Assembly: GCF_900105395.1 (NCBI RefSeq)
Contig: NZ_LT629775.1
Span: 8,025,501 to 8,089,500 of the forward strand
Reading direction: 5' to 3'
Origin: Streptomyces sp. TLI_053
Lineage (GTDB): Bacteria > Actinomycetota > Actinomycetes > Streptomycetales > Streptomycetaceae
DNA length: 64,000 bases
Part shown: piece after piece, positions 22,747 through 30,453 of the stretch
How the letters are laid out: each line of letters begins with the position of its first letter
How positions within the stretch are numbered: position 1 is the first letter of the stretch
Program-made: the position numbers and the translations under genes
Notes under the pieces: model-generated
What the model saw: the letters and a program-made list of their open reading frames with translations, nothing else
Databases searched by the model: none
Told to the model about the DNA's origin: nothing

Positions 22747-23705
22747 CTACCCGGCGGAGGACCCCAGGAAGAAGTCCGCCAACGCCGGGGCGACGGCCGC
22801 GGGATCCGTCTCGGGCCCGAAGTGGTCCAGCCGGGGGAGCAGCAGCAGCCGGGAGCCGGGCAGCACCTCGTGCACGGCCGCCGCCGCCCGGCCCGCCCCG
22901 GTGCTGCGGGCCTTCCGCGCAGGCCGTGGACCGCCACTCCGGACGCCGGCGGCTCAAGGCGGCGCTGTGGCCGCCGAGGATGTCGCGCGGTCTTGCCCGC
23001 CATCAGCAGCACGGGCCGGTCGAGCCGTCCGTACTCCCGGAAGGTGCTGTCCCGGGCGGCGATCTCGGCGTGCTCGCGGATCGCGGCGGGCAGCAGCGCG
23101 TGCTTCTGCAGCCGCTCGGGCTTCTTGAGGGCGAGCGGGAGGATCAGCCGCAGCAGCCAGCGCGGTGCCTTGCCGCTGGTCCCGGGGTTGACGCCACGGA
23201 CGAAGGTCAGGAACGCCTCGGCCGGCTTCCCGGCGTCGAGTTCGCGGCGGCAGCGCCCGGCCCAGTCGAAGGGGATGGAGCCGTCGACCGACACACCGGG
23301 CTCGTAGACGGCGATCCGCTCGAAGGCGGAGCCGGCCGACGCGGCCTCCAGGGTGAGGAAGCCGCCGAAGCTGTGGCCGAACACGAACCGCGCCCCGGTG
23401 GCCGCGCGGACGGCCTCGATGTCCGCGCACTCGGCGGCCGCGCTGTAGGCGTCACTCTGGGGGCCGCTCGTCCCCCGCCCCCGCCGCTCGACGGTGTGCA
23501 CCGTGAAGCGGTCCGCCAACTCCGCCGCCAGACCGTCGAAGTCGGCCGCGAGCGCGAACGCCCCGGGCACCAGCAGGAGCCCGGGACCGGAGCCGGTGGT
23601 GCGGTAGCCGATGGTGGTGCCGTCGGCGGAACGCACCGAGGCCGTGGTGGTGCCCGCTGTGGTGACATGCGTGGCCGTTCTGTCTCCCCCTGGTGGAACG
23701 ATCAC
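22747..23705 (-). pseudogene. Alpha/beta hydrolase with three clustered frameshifts
   Basis: The first two thirds are intact: SADGTTIGYRTTGSGPGLLL, VERRGRGTSGPQ, nucleophile elbow FVFGHSFGGFL (GHSFGG), and RPVLLMAGKTA. After about 22983 the coding signal jumps frame: DILGGHSAAL in frame B, PPASGVAVHGLRG back in frame A, then ARSTGAGRAAAAVHEVLPGS, LDHFGPETDPAAVAPALADF in frame C to TAG 22749-22747. The catalytic His (LDHF) is in the last frame, so as sequenced no functional triad is made. The start is uncertain (GTG 23705). Confidence 0.7.
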
Positions 23706-23828
23706 GTGGATCCGTGCACAGTACGCGGCCGCCGGGGAGCGGGGAACGCCGTTCCGAGTGGTGGGAAGAGCCTGTTCGGAGCGCGTGAACGCGCTCGTCG
23801 AACGAGGAACGGCCGTCCGGCGGATCGG

Positions 23829-24503
23829 CTACGAGCCCTGCCGTCGCGGCGGTTCGACGCGGGTGCGGGCGGGGGCGAGCAACTGGTTGAGCAGCGCGGC
23901 GCCCTCGGCGGTGTCCAGCGGGACGGGGGCGACGTCGGCCGGCTTCACCAGGGCGGCGGCGTCCTCGTGTTCGTAGAGGATGCAGGAACTGCCGCCCAGG
24001 TCCCGCTTGGACGGCCAGTGCAGGCCGAGCGCCTCCGGTGCCCGGCCGCGGATCCAGGCGGCCCAGCGGCGGGTGCGCGGGTACTCGTCCGGGGTGGAGT
24101 GGATCAGCCACTCGTCCTGGTGGACGGCCGCGAGCTGGTCCAGCGTCATCAGGCCGACCAGTGTGATGTCGCAGGTGGTCTCGATCCGCGAGAGCACCCG
24201 GCCCCGGACCGAGGCGCGCCTGATCCGGCGCCAGCCGCTCTCGTCGAAGGGGATGCTCCGGACCAGCGTCTCCATCACGGCCGTGCGCTGCGAGAACCCC
24301 GCGTACAGGTACGGCAGATGGCTGCCGTCGCCCTGGTAGGAGCAGAACCGGCCGCCCTCGTAGTGGCTGTCGGAGGGGTGCGGGTTGAACGAGGTGGCCG
24401 GGTAGGCGGCCGGGTGCACCCGGTGCAGCACGGTGCCGGCGGGCAGCACCTCGAGGTGCGGGGTGGCGCGCGCGGCCGGGCCGGGGACCTTCACGTCGGG
24501 CAT
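23829..24503 (-). CDS. RES-family NAD+ phosphorylase, toxin of a TA pair
   Basis: 224 residues with the RES core: VLHRVHPAAYPATSFNP, SHYEGGRFCSYQGDG, PYLYAGFSQRTAVMETLVRS and a C-terminal GSSCILYE. RES toxins of type II RES-Xre systems degrade cellular NAD+; the conserved Arg (HRVHP), Tyr/Arg of YEGGRF and Glu of METL are present. It starts 4 bases after the stop of the gene at 24508-25212, which has a ParS-like toxin-binding domain, so the two form a toxin-antitoxin operon with the antitoxin first. Confidence 0.85.
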   Translation of the reverse strand: MPDVKVPGPAARATPHLEVLPAGTVLHRVHPAAYPATSFNPHPSDSHYEGGRFCSYQGDGSHLPYLYAGFSQRTAVMETLVRSIPFDESGWRRIRRASVRGRVLSRIETTCDITLVGLMTLDQLAAVHQDEWLIHSTPDEYPRTRRWAAWIRGRAPEALGLHWPSKRDLGGSSCILYEHEDAAALVKPADVAPVPLDTAEGAALLNQLLAPARTRVEPPRRQGS

Positions 24504-24507
24504 GCGG

Positions 24508-25212
24508 TCACCACTCCGCGATCTCGGCGCGGGCGGCGGCGAGCAGACCGTGCTCGCCCGGCGTGCCCAGCAGTCGGGCGGGGACGGCGTCCAGCCAGGC
24601 GTTGGCGCCGAGCCACCAGTCGGCCACCCCCCACGGGTCGTCGTCGGCGTCGAGCAGGCGGTTGACGGCGACCACGACGGGCAGCGGACGGCCGGAGGCG
24701 CCGTCGAACTGGAACGACGGCAGGCGGACGGTGCCCTGGCGGTCGGTCAGCCGGATCAGGTCGGGATCGGCGGGGTCGTGCCCGCCGGACCGGTAGTCGG
24801 CGGCGCTGACGGAGTCCGCGGCGAGCAGCCAGTCGTCGGCGTCGTCGGGCGGGGCGGGCAGGGCATCGGCCTCGGGCTCGGCGGGCATCCCGGGCCGCCC
24901 GGCGTCCGCCTGCCGCCCGCCGTCCGCCCGCCCGCGAACCAGGCCGAGCACCTGGAGGACGGCGTCACGGTTCGCCGATTCGACCCGGACGGCCCGTGAG
25001 TAGCGCACCGAGTCGTCGAGCGCGGCACGCACCGGGTGCCCGTCCGGGAGGGCCGCCAGCACCAGCCGCACGATCCTCCGGGCGGTCCGCTCCGGATCGG
25101 CGGACGGCGCGTCCAGCAGCGCCACGACGGTGGCCCTGGCGGACTCGTCGAGATACTCCTGGACCTCGTCCCAGTGCTCGCGCAGGACGTCGAGGACGTC
25201 GGTCAGCGCCAT
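24508..25212 (-). CDS. Antitoxin with Xre/MbcA/ParS-type toxin-binding domain
   Basis: 234 residues, ATG 25212 behind GGAGGGCGAGGGG. The C-terminal 55 residues (VNRLLDADDDPWGVADWWLG, ANAWLDAVPARLLG, LLAAARAEIAEW) match the MbcA/ParS toxin-binding domain that neutralises RES toxins. Classical Xre antitoxins put an HTH before it. Here the N-terminal 110 residues are instead an acidic helical domain (VLREHWDEVQEYLDESARAT, ARRIVRLVLAAL) with no clear HTH, joined by an Ala/Asp/Pro linker. DNA-binding ability is therefore uncertain. Encoded just before the RES toxin. Confidence 0.75.
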   Translation of the reverse strand: MALTDVLDVLREHWDEVQEYLDESARATVVALLDAPSADPERTARRIVRLVLAALPDGHPVRAALDDSVRYSRAVRVESANRDAVLQVLGLVRGRADGGRQADAGRPGMPAEPEADALPAPPDDADDWLLAADSVSAADYRSGGHDPADPDLIRLTDRQGTVRLPSFQFDGASGRPLPVVVAVNRLLDADDDPWGVADWWLGANAWLDAVPARLLGTPGEHGLLAAARAEIAEW

Positions 25213-25508
25213 CGCCCCTCGCCCTCCACTCCGGTGTCCCGTGTCCGTCGGCCGTGCGCCAATGTAGCGTGCCGGCGCCGCTCGCGGGCGGTGATCCCGG
25301 ATTCGCAAAGGCGGAACGCCTCTCGCCGATCTGCGGCATGATGGGCCCTCAGCAGCACGTCGGGGGTGGTGCCGGTTCGCGCGCGGTCGAGATGTCCCGT
25401 ACACGACCCGTACCGGCCCCGGTGCGCGCGGGGGGTGAGAACCGGACCGGTGCCGGCGCCCGGTCGGTGCGCCCCGCAGGTACACGAATCGCGCTCGGAG
25501 GGCGGCCG

Positions 25509-26915
25509 GTGAGCAGTTCCGCGGGATACGGGTGGTCCTATGTCGACCAGGAGGCCGAGCGCCGGCGGCAGTTGCGCGCCCGCCTGGCCGCCGAGGCGCA
25601 GCGGGCCGAGAACCTGCGCCGGGCCGAGGCGCGGCGGGCCGAGCTGCGGGCCCGGCTGGGCGAGCTGAACGAGCAGGCCCAGGGGCTGCGCGGGGAGGCC
25701 GGGCAGTTGCGGCGCGCGTACCGCACGGCCCGGGTCACGGTGGAGACGGTGACCGTCGGGGTCGGGGCGGACGAGGCCGAGCTGACGCGGGCGGTCGAGC
25801 GGGCGCGGGCGGCGAACGCGCGGGCCGCCGTGGAACTGGCCGAGGCGGTGCGGGACGTGTGGTCGGCGGTGCTGCCGGAGGCGGTGGCCGAACCGGAGCG
25901 TGCGCGGCCGACCCGCGCCGAGAAGCGCCGCGGTGCCGCGGAAGCGAAGGCGGACGCCGAGGCCGGGGCCGAGGCCGCCGAGCGGGCCCGGGCCGAGCAG
26001 GCCGAGCGCGTCGAGCGGGTCCGGGCCGGTGCGCTGGCCGAGGCCCAGGCGGTCCTGGACCGCGACGTGCCCCGCTGCGACCCGGCCGACCTGGAACGGG
26101 TGGCGGGCCTGGTCCGCGCCCTCGGGGCCGCCGCCGCCGTCCCCGATGTCCGGGCCACGCTCACCGACCTGGCCGCGCTGGTCCAGCATTCGGTGGCGCG
26201 CCGTGCCCGGGACGAGGAGCGGGCCGAACTGCGTTCCGCGCTCTCCGAGTTGGCGCGGGAGGCGGATCCGTCCGAGCGGGACCGGCTGCTCGCCGACCTC
26301 GCCGCCGCCGAGGACCCGGCCTTCCTGCGGCCCGCCGTCGAGAAGGCCGTCGCGCGGGCCGACGCCCGCCGCAACCGGGTGCCGGTGGCGGCGGCGCTCG
26401 CCGAGGTGCTGCGCGAGCGGGACTACCTGGTCGGCGAGGACTTCGAGGACCTGCTCGCCGCCGAGGGCGAGGTGGTGGTGCCGTTCGGCGACCCGGACCC
26501 GGAGCGGACCGGACAGTCCGGTGACGGCCGGGCCGAGGACGGCGGCGAGCCGCCGGCCGCCGGGTACGGGCTGCGCCTGGTGCTGGCCCCGGACCGGGCG
26601 ACCCTGTCCACGGCGGTGGTCCGCCGGGAGGACGCCGGGACCGGTGACGCCTGGCAGGACGAGGAGCAGGACGAGAGCGTCCAGCAGTGGTTCTGCGAGG
26701 AGCAGTTGTCCGCGATCGAGGAGGGCGTCCGGCTCCAGGGCGTGCGGCTGGAGCGGACGTCCGCGATGGCGCCGGGTGCGATGGCCGCGGGCCTCGTCCC
26801 CGGCGGGTCGTGGCCGCCGTCCGCCGCGACCCCGCGCCGCCGCCGCGGCAAGCGCGCCGGGACCGGCGCGGCCGCCGCCGTCCGCAAGCCGCAGGAGCGT
26901 GGCCGTGAGCGCTGA
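25509..26915 (+). CDS. Coiled-coil protein, first gene of the kinase/FHA/AAA operon
   Basis: 468 residues from GTG 25509 (GGAGG upstream). After GYGWSYVDQEAER comes about 300 residues of heptad-rich, Ala/Arg/Glu-dense helix (RRQLRARLAAEAQRAENLRR, ELRSALSELAREADPSERDR). A C-terminal domain follows (RDYLVGEDFEDLLAAEGEVV, GYGLRLVLAPDRATLSTAVV, QWFCEEQLSAIEEGVRLQGV) and a basic Ala-rich tail. No membrane segment. Likely a structural or scaffold component. The shape, filamentous stalk plus beta-rich head, is all that can be said; no family recognised. Its stop overlaps the AAA gene start by 11 bases. Confidence 0.85.
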   Translation: MSSSAGYGWSYVDQEAERRRQLRARLAAEAQRAENLRRAEARRAELRARLGELNEQAQGLRGEAGQLRRAYRTARVTVETVTVGVGADEAELTRAVERARAANARAAVELAEAVRDVWSAVLPEAVAEPERARPTRAEKRRGAAEAKADAEAGAEAAERARAEQAERVERVRAGALAEAQAVLDRDVPRCDPADLERVAGLVRALGAAAAVPDVRATLTDLAALVQHSVARRARDEERAELRSALSELAREADPSERDRLLADLAAAEDPAFLRPAVEKAVARADARRNRVPVAAALAEVLRERDYLVGEDFEDLLAAEGEVVVPFGDPDPERTGQSGDGRAEDGGEPPAAGYGLRLVLAPDRATLSTAVVRREDAGTGDAWQDEEQDESVQQWFCEEQLSAIEEGVRLQGVRLERTSAMAPGAMAAGLVPGGSWPPSAATPRRRRGKRAGTGAAAAVRKPQERGRER

Positions 26916-29034
26916 GCAGCAGGGGAACGGGCCGGACGGCCTGCGCAAGGACGCGCCGCCGCCCGGCTCCGGTGCCACCGAGGCCGACCCCGGCCCCGTG
27001 ACACCGAGTTGGATCCGCGAGCTGGACATGGCGCTCACCGTCCACCCGCAGGTGCTGCTGACCGGGAACGTCCGGGACCAGTACCTGCTGCCAGACGACC
27101 ACGCGGCCGGCAGCAGTGCCACCCTCGCGCCGTACAGCCTCGGCGGGGTGATCGAGTCGCTCTGCGCCGCCCGGGGTTACGGCGCGCTCGCCTTCCTCGA
27201 CCAGGTGCACGAGCGGATCACGCTGCTGCGGCTGAGCGCGACCGTCGACCAGATGCCGGCGGTGCTGCGGGAGTTCGCCGAACAGGACGAGAAGTGGCGG
27301 CGCGGCCGGGACGGTCGGGGCGCGGACGGCGGCGACGACGAGGACGAGCCGGAGATGCTGGACCGGCTGCGCGACGCCATGGTGGGTGTCGTGCACCACC
27401 CCGGCCCGCCGATCGGCCTGGTCGTGCCCTACTCCGGCCGGCTCGGTTCGCCGCAGGCACCCGTCGTCGGGGAGGCCGCCCGGCTGTTCGCGGCCGCCGA
27501 GGAACTGGGCCACACCGCCCGGCCGGTGCAGGGCGCGAGCGCCGTCACCCCGTACAACACGGTGTTCTGGGTGGTGGAACGGCAGGAGGAGCTGCCCCGG
27601 GAGTTCGCGGTCGGCAGCCGGGCGCTGCGGGTGATCAGCGTCCCGCAGCCGCCGCACGACCAGCGGCTCGCCGTCGCCCGGCACGTGGTCGGCGGGCTGT
27701 CCCGCTACCAGGCGGCGACCGGCGGACCGGCCCTCACCGGGGCCGAGACCGCGGCGGCCGCCAAGGCGCTCGCCGACTCCTCGCACGGCATGGGCAGTTC
27801 GGAGGTGATGGCGATCGGCCGGATGGCCCTGGACCGGAACCTGCCGGTGCAGCGGCTGGACGAGGCCGCCCGCCTCTACCGGATCGGCGTGCTCGACAAT
27901 CCGTGGGCCACCGCCGAACTGCGTGAACGCATCGCCGCGGGCGAGGAGTTCCTCAACGGCAAGGTGATCGGCCAGCCGTACGCGGTGCGCCGCACCCTGG
28001 AGATCTTCATGCGCTCGGCGGCCGGGCTGAACGGCGCCCAGGCGTCCAGCTCGCCGAGCCGGCCGCGCGGCACCCTGTTCCTCTCCGGTCCGACCGGTGT
28101 CGGAAAGACCGAACTCGCCAAGGGCGTGGCCGAGATGATCCTCGGCAAGGACGCCCGGCCGATCCGTTTCGACATGAGCGAGTTCGCCGAGGAGCACGCC
28201 CGGGACCGGCTGATCGGCGCCCCGCCCGGCTTCGTCGGTCACGACGCCGGCGGTGAACTCACCAACGCCGTCCGGGCGAACCCGATGAGCGTGCTGCTCT
28301 TCGACGAGATCGACAAGGCGAACCCCCGGCTGTTCGACCTCTTCCTCCAGATCCTGGAGGACGGCCGGCTCACCGACGGCCGGGGCGCCACCGTGTACTT
28401 CACCGAGTGCGTGCTGATCTTCACCTCGAACCTCGGCGTCGCGGCCTCCGTGGAGGACGAGTTGCCGAAGGGCGGTGCGGGCGCCGGCGAGGCGGACGGC
28501 GCCGCGGGTACGACGGACGGCGCCGCGGGTGCCGTCGCCGACGGTGCCGGGAGCAGCGGCGCCACCGGGACCGCTCCCCGAACCGGCCGGCGCCGACTGA
28601 GCCGCCACGACGATCCGACGATCGTCCGCCGGAGCCTGCGGGAAGCCTTCGACATCTTCTTCAACGACACCATCAAGCGGCCCGAACTGCGCAACCGCTT
28701 CGGTGACAACTTCATCCCGATGGACTTCATGCAGGAGAAGTGGGTGCCGCAGATCCTCGACAAGGCCATCGCCTCCGTCGCGGGCCGCGTCCTGGAGGCC
28801 CACGGCGCCGAGCTGATGCTCGCCGACGACGCGTGGGAGGTGCTGCGGGTCGAGGCGAACAGGCGGCTGGACCACGGTGGCCGGGGGGTGCTGACCGCCG
28901 TCGAGTCGGCGCTGGTCAACCCGCTCGCCGGAGAGGTCTTCCGGACCCCGCCCCGGCGGGGCGAGCGGCTCCGGGTGGTCGCGATCGAGGGCGACGGGGA
29001 CGGCGAGGGCTACCGGCTGGAGGTAGAGCGGTGA
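26905..29034 (+). CDS. AAA+ ATPase, ClpB/ClpA C-terminal-like
   Basis: 709 residues. The N-terminal half (to about 370) is non-catalytic-looking but P-loop-like in spacing (VLLTGNVRDQYLLPDD, PYNTVFWVVERQEELP). The C-terminal AAA+ module has Walker A GPTGVGKTELAKG (about residue 395), Walker B LLFDEIDKANP (about 465), sensor-1 VLIFTSNLG and the ClpA/B-type PELRNRFGD arginine-finger region. A 40-residue Gly/Ala insertion (about 522-562) interrupts the usual helix. Likely an unfoldase or remodelling motor acting on partners of this operon rather than a general chaperone. Confidence 0.9.
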   Translation: MSAEQQGNGPDGLRKDAPPPGSGATEADPGPVTPSWIRELDMALTVHPQVLLTGNVRDQYLLPDDHAAGSSATLAPYSLGGVIESLCAARGYGALAFLDQVHERITLLRLSATVDQMPAVLREFAEQDEKWRRGRDGRGADGGDDEDEPEMLDRLRDAMVGVVHHPGPPIGLVVPYSGRLGSPQAPVVGEAARLFAAAEELGHTARPVQGASAVTPYNTVFWVVERQEELPREFAVGSRALRVISVPQPPHDQRLAVARHVVGGLSRYQAATGGPALTGAETAAAAKALADSSHGMGSSEVMAIGRMALDRNLPVQRLDEAARLYRIGVLDNPWATAELRERIAAGEEFLNGKVIGQPYAVRRTLEIFMRSAAGLNGAQASSSPSRPRGTLFLSGPTGVGKTELAKGVAEMILGKDARPIRFDMSEFAEEHARDRLIGAPPGFVGHDAGGELTNAVRANPMSVLLFDEIDKANPRLFDLFLQILEDGRLTDGRGATVYFTECVLIFTSNLGVAASVEDELPKGGAGAGEADGAAGTTDGAAGAVADGAGSSGATGTAPRTGRRRLSRHDDPTIVRRSLREAFDIFFNDTIKRPELRNRFGDNFIPMDFMQEKWVPQILDKAIASVAGRVLEAHGAELMLADDAWEVLRVEANRRLDHGGRGVLTAVESALVNPLAGEVFRTPPRRGERLRVVAIEGDGDGEGYRLEVER

Positions 29035-29786
29035 CAGGGCCGAGCCCGGCCGGTGGTGTCCCGGCCGCCGGCGGCGCCGCAGTCGTTGCCGGCGTCCCGA
29101 CCGCCGCCGACGTCACGACCGCCGGCGGCGTCGCGGCCCTCGTCGCACAGGTCTACCGGCCGGTGACCTCGCTCGGGCCCGGCCGACGGCTCGGCGTCTG
29201 GTTCCAGGGCTGCACGCTGGCCTGCGCCGGATGCATGTCCCGGCACACCTGGACGGCCGCCGGCGGACGGGAGTTGACCGTCGAGCGGTTCGCCGCCCTG
29301 TGGCGGTCGGCGCTCGACGACGGCCTCGACGGTCTCACCGTCAGCGGCGGTGAACCGCTGGAGCAGCCGGCCGCCCTCGCCGCGCTGCTCGCCGCCGCCG
29401 ACGCCGGGCGCCGCCGCGCCGGACGCCCGGCCGACCTGCTGGTGTACACGGGCTGGGAACCGGAGGAACTGGCCGCCGACCCGGCCACCGCCGCCGCGCT
29501 GGAGGGCGCGGACGCGGTGATCACCGGCCGCTACCGGGCGGGCCTGCCCACCCGGCTGGCCTGGCGCGGCTCGGCCAACCAGCGGCTGACCACCCGCACG
29601 CCGCTCGGGCGGGAGCGGTACGCGCCCTACCTGGACCACCGGCCGGAACGGCCCGAGCTCCAGGTGCGGGTGAGCGAGGGCGAGGTCCGGGTGATCGGGG
29701 TGCCGCGCCCCGGTGACCTGGGCCGGATCGAACGGGACCTGGTCCGACGCGGCGTGACCCTCCGGGAGACCTCGTGGCGACCGTGA
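29031..29786 (+). CDS. Radical-SAM activase-like 4Fe-4S protein (NrdG/PflA-like)
   Basis: 251 residues, GTG start overlapping the AAA stop. After an Ala/Gly-rich leader of about 40 residues, VWFQGCTLACAGCMSRHTW supplies CxxxCxxC for the SAM-bound 4Fe-4S cluster. LDGLTVSGGEPLEQP is the SAM-binding GGE motif, and LLVYTGWEPEEL and ADAVITGRYRAGLPT follow as in anaerobic NTP-reductase activases. Activases of this type make a glycyl radical on a partner enzyme, but no glycyl-radical enzyme is encoded nearby. Its substrate may be another protein of the operon or a small molecule. Confidence 0.88.
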   Translation: MTGPSPAGGVPAAGGAAVVAGVPTAADVTTAGGVAALVAQVYRPVTSLGPGRRLGVWFQGCTLACAGCMSRHTWTAAGGRELTVERFAALWRSALDDGLDGLTVSGGEPLEQPAALAALLAAADAGRRRAGRPADLLVYTGWEPEELAADPATAAALEGADAVITGRYRAGLPTRLAWRGSANQRLTTRTPLGRERYAPYLDHRPERPELQVRVSEGEVRVIGVPRPGDLGRIERDLVRRGVTLRETSWRP

Positions 29787-30424
29787 TCTACCGCTGCCCG
29801 GTGGGAGCCCCGGGGGAGTGCCCGCCCTCCGCCAACCGGGGGTACTGCCAGGTGCACATGTTCCAGCAACTGGAGCGCTACGAACCGGTGGAGGACGCCC
29901 CGCCGGTCGACGCCCCGCCGACCGATGCTCCGCCGGCCGGGGCTCCGGCTCGTCCCGGCCCCGGGCCGGGCACCGATCCGGAGGCGGTGACCCGGCCGGC
30001 GCGCCCGGCCGAGCCGCGGCGTGCTCCCGGCCCGCGACCGCACCAGGGGCAGCAGCAGGGGCGGCAGCCGCGCCCCGCCCGGCCGCCGGTGGTCCGGCTG
30101 GCCCTGGTCGTCGCCGGGGTGCTGCTGCCGGTCGCCGCCGAACACCGGCGCGGCGGCGGCGGACTGGCGATCGGCCGCGACGAGCCCGACTGCGCGGCGA
30201 TCCCCGGCCTGGCCGGCCTCGACCAGCTCTCCCGGCACCACGCCCGGCTGCGCTGGATCGACGGCGCGCTGTACGTGGAGGACCTGCGGTCGACCAACGG
30301 CACCTTCGTCGACGGCCGCCGGATCGAGGGACCGACCCGGATCGGACCGGGGCACCGGTTGAGGTTCGCGCTGGACCTGGACGTCCAGGTGGTCGAGATC
30401 GACGAGTTCGGCGCGCCCCGGTGA
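29774..30424 (+). CDS. Zinc-ribbon/FHA-domain protein
   Basis: 216 residues, GTG 29774 overlapping the previous gene. The N-terminus has a Cys/His knot (YRCPVGAPGECPPSANRGYC and QVH), followed by a Pro/Ala linker. The FHA domain spans about residues 105-210, with the phosphothreonine-binding signature GLAIGRDEP, LSRHHARLRW and DLRSTNGTFVDGRRI (conserved R, S, H, N, G). FHA domains read phospho-Thr, and a Ser/Thr kinase is encoded directly after it, so it is the obvious reader of that kinase's output. Confidence 0.92.
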   Translation: MATVIYRCPVGAPGECPPSANRGYCQVHMFQQLERYEPVEDAPPVDAPPTDAPPAGAPARPGPGPGTDPEAVTRPARPAEPRRAPGPRPHQGQQQGRQPRPARPPVVRLALVVAGVLLPVAAEHRRGGGGLAIGRDEPDCAAIPGLAGLDQLSRHHARLRWIDGALYVEDLRSTNGTFVDGRRIEGPTRIGPGHRLRFALDLDVQVVEIDEFGAPR

Positions 30425-30453
30425 GCCGGGGCCGTGAGGAGGAGAACGGCGCG

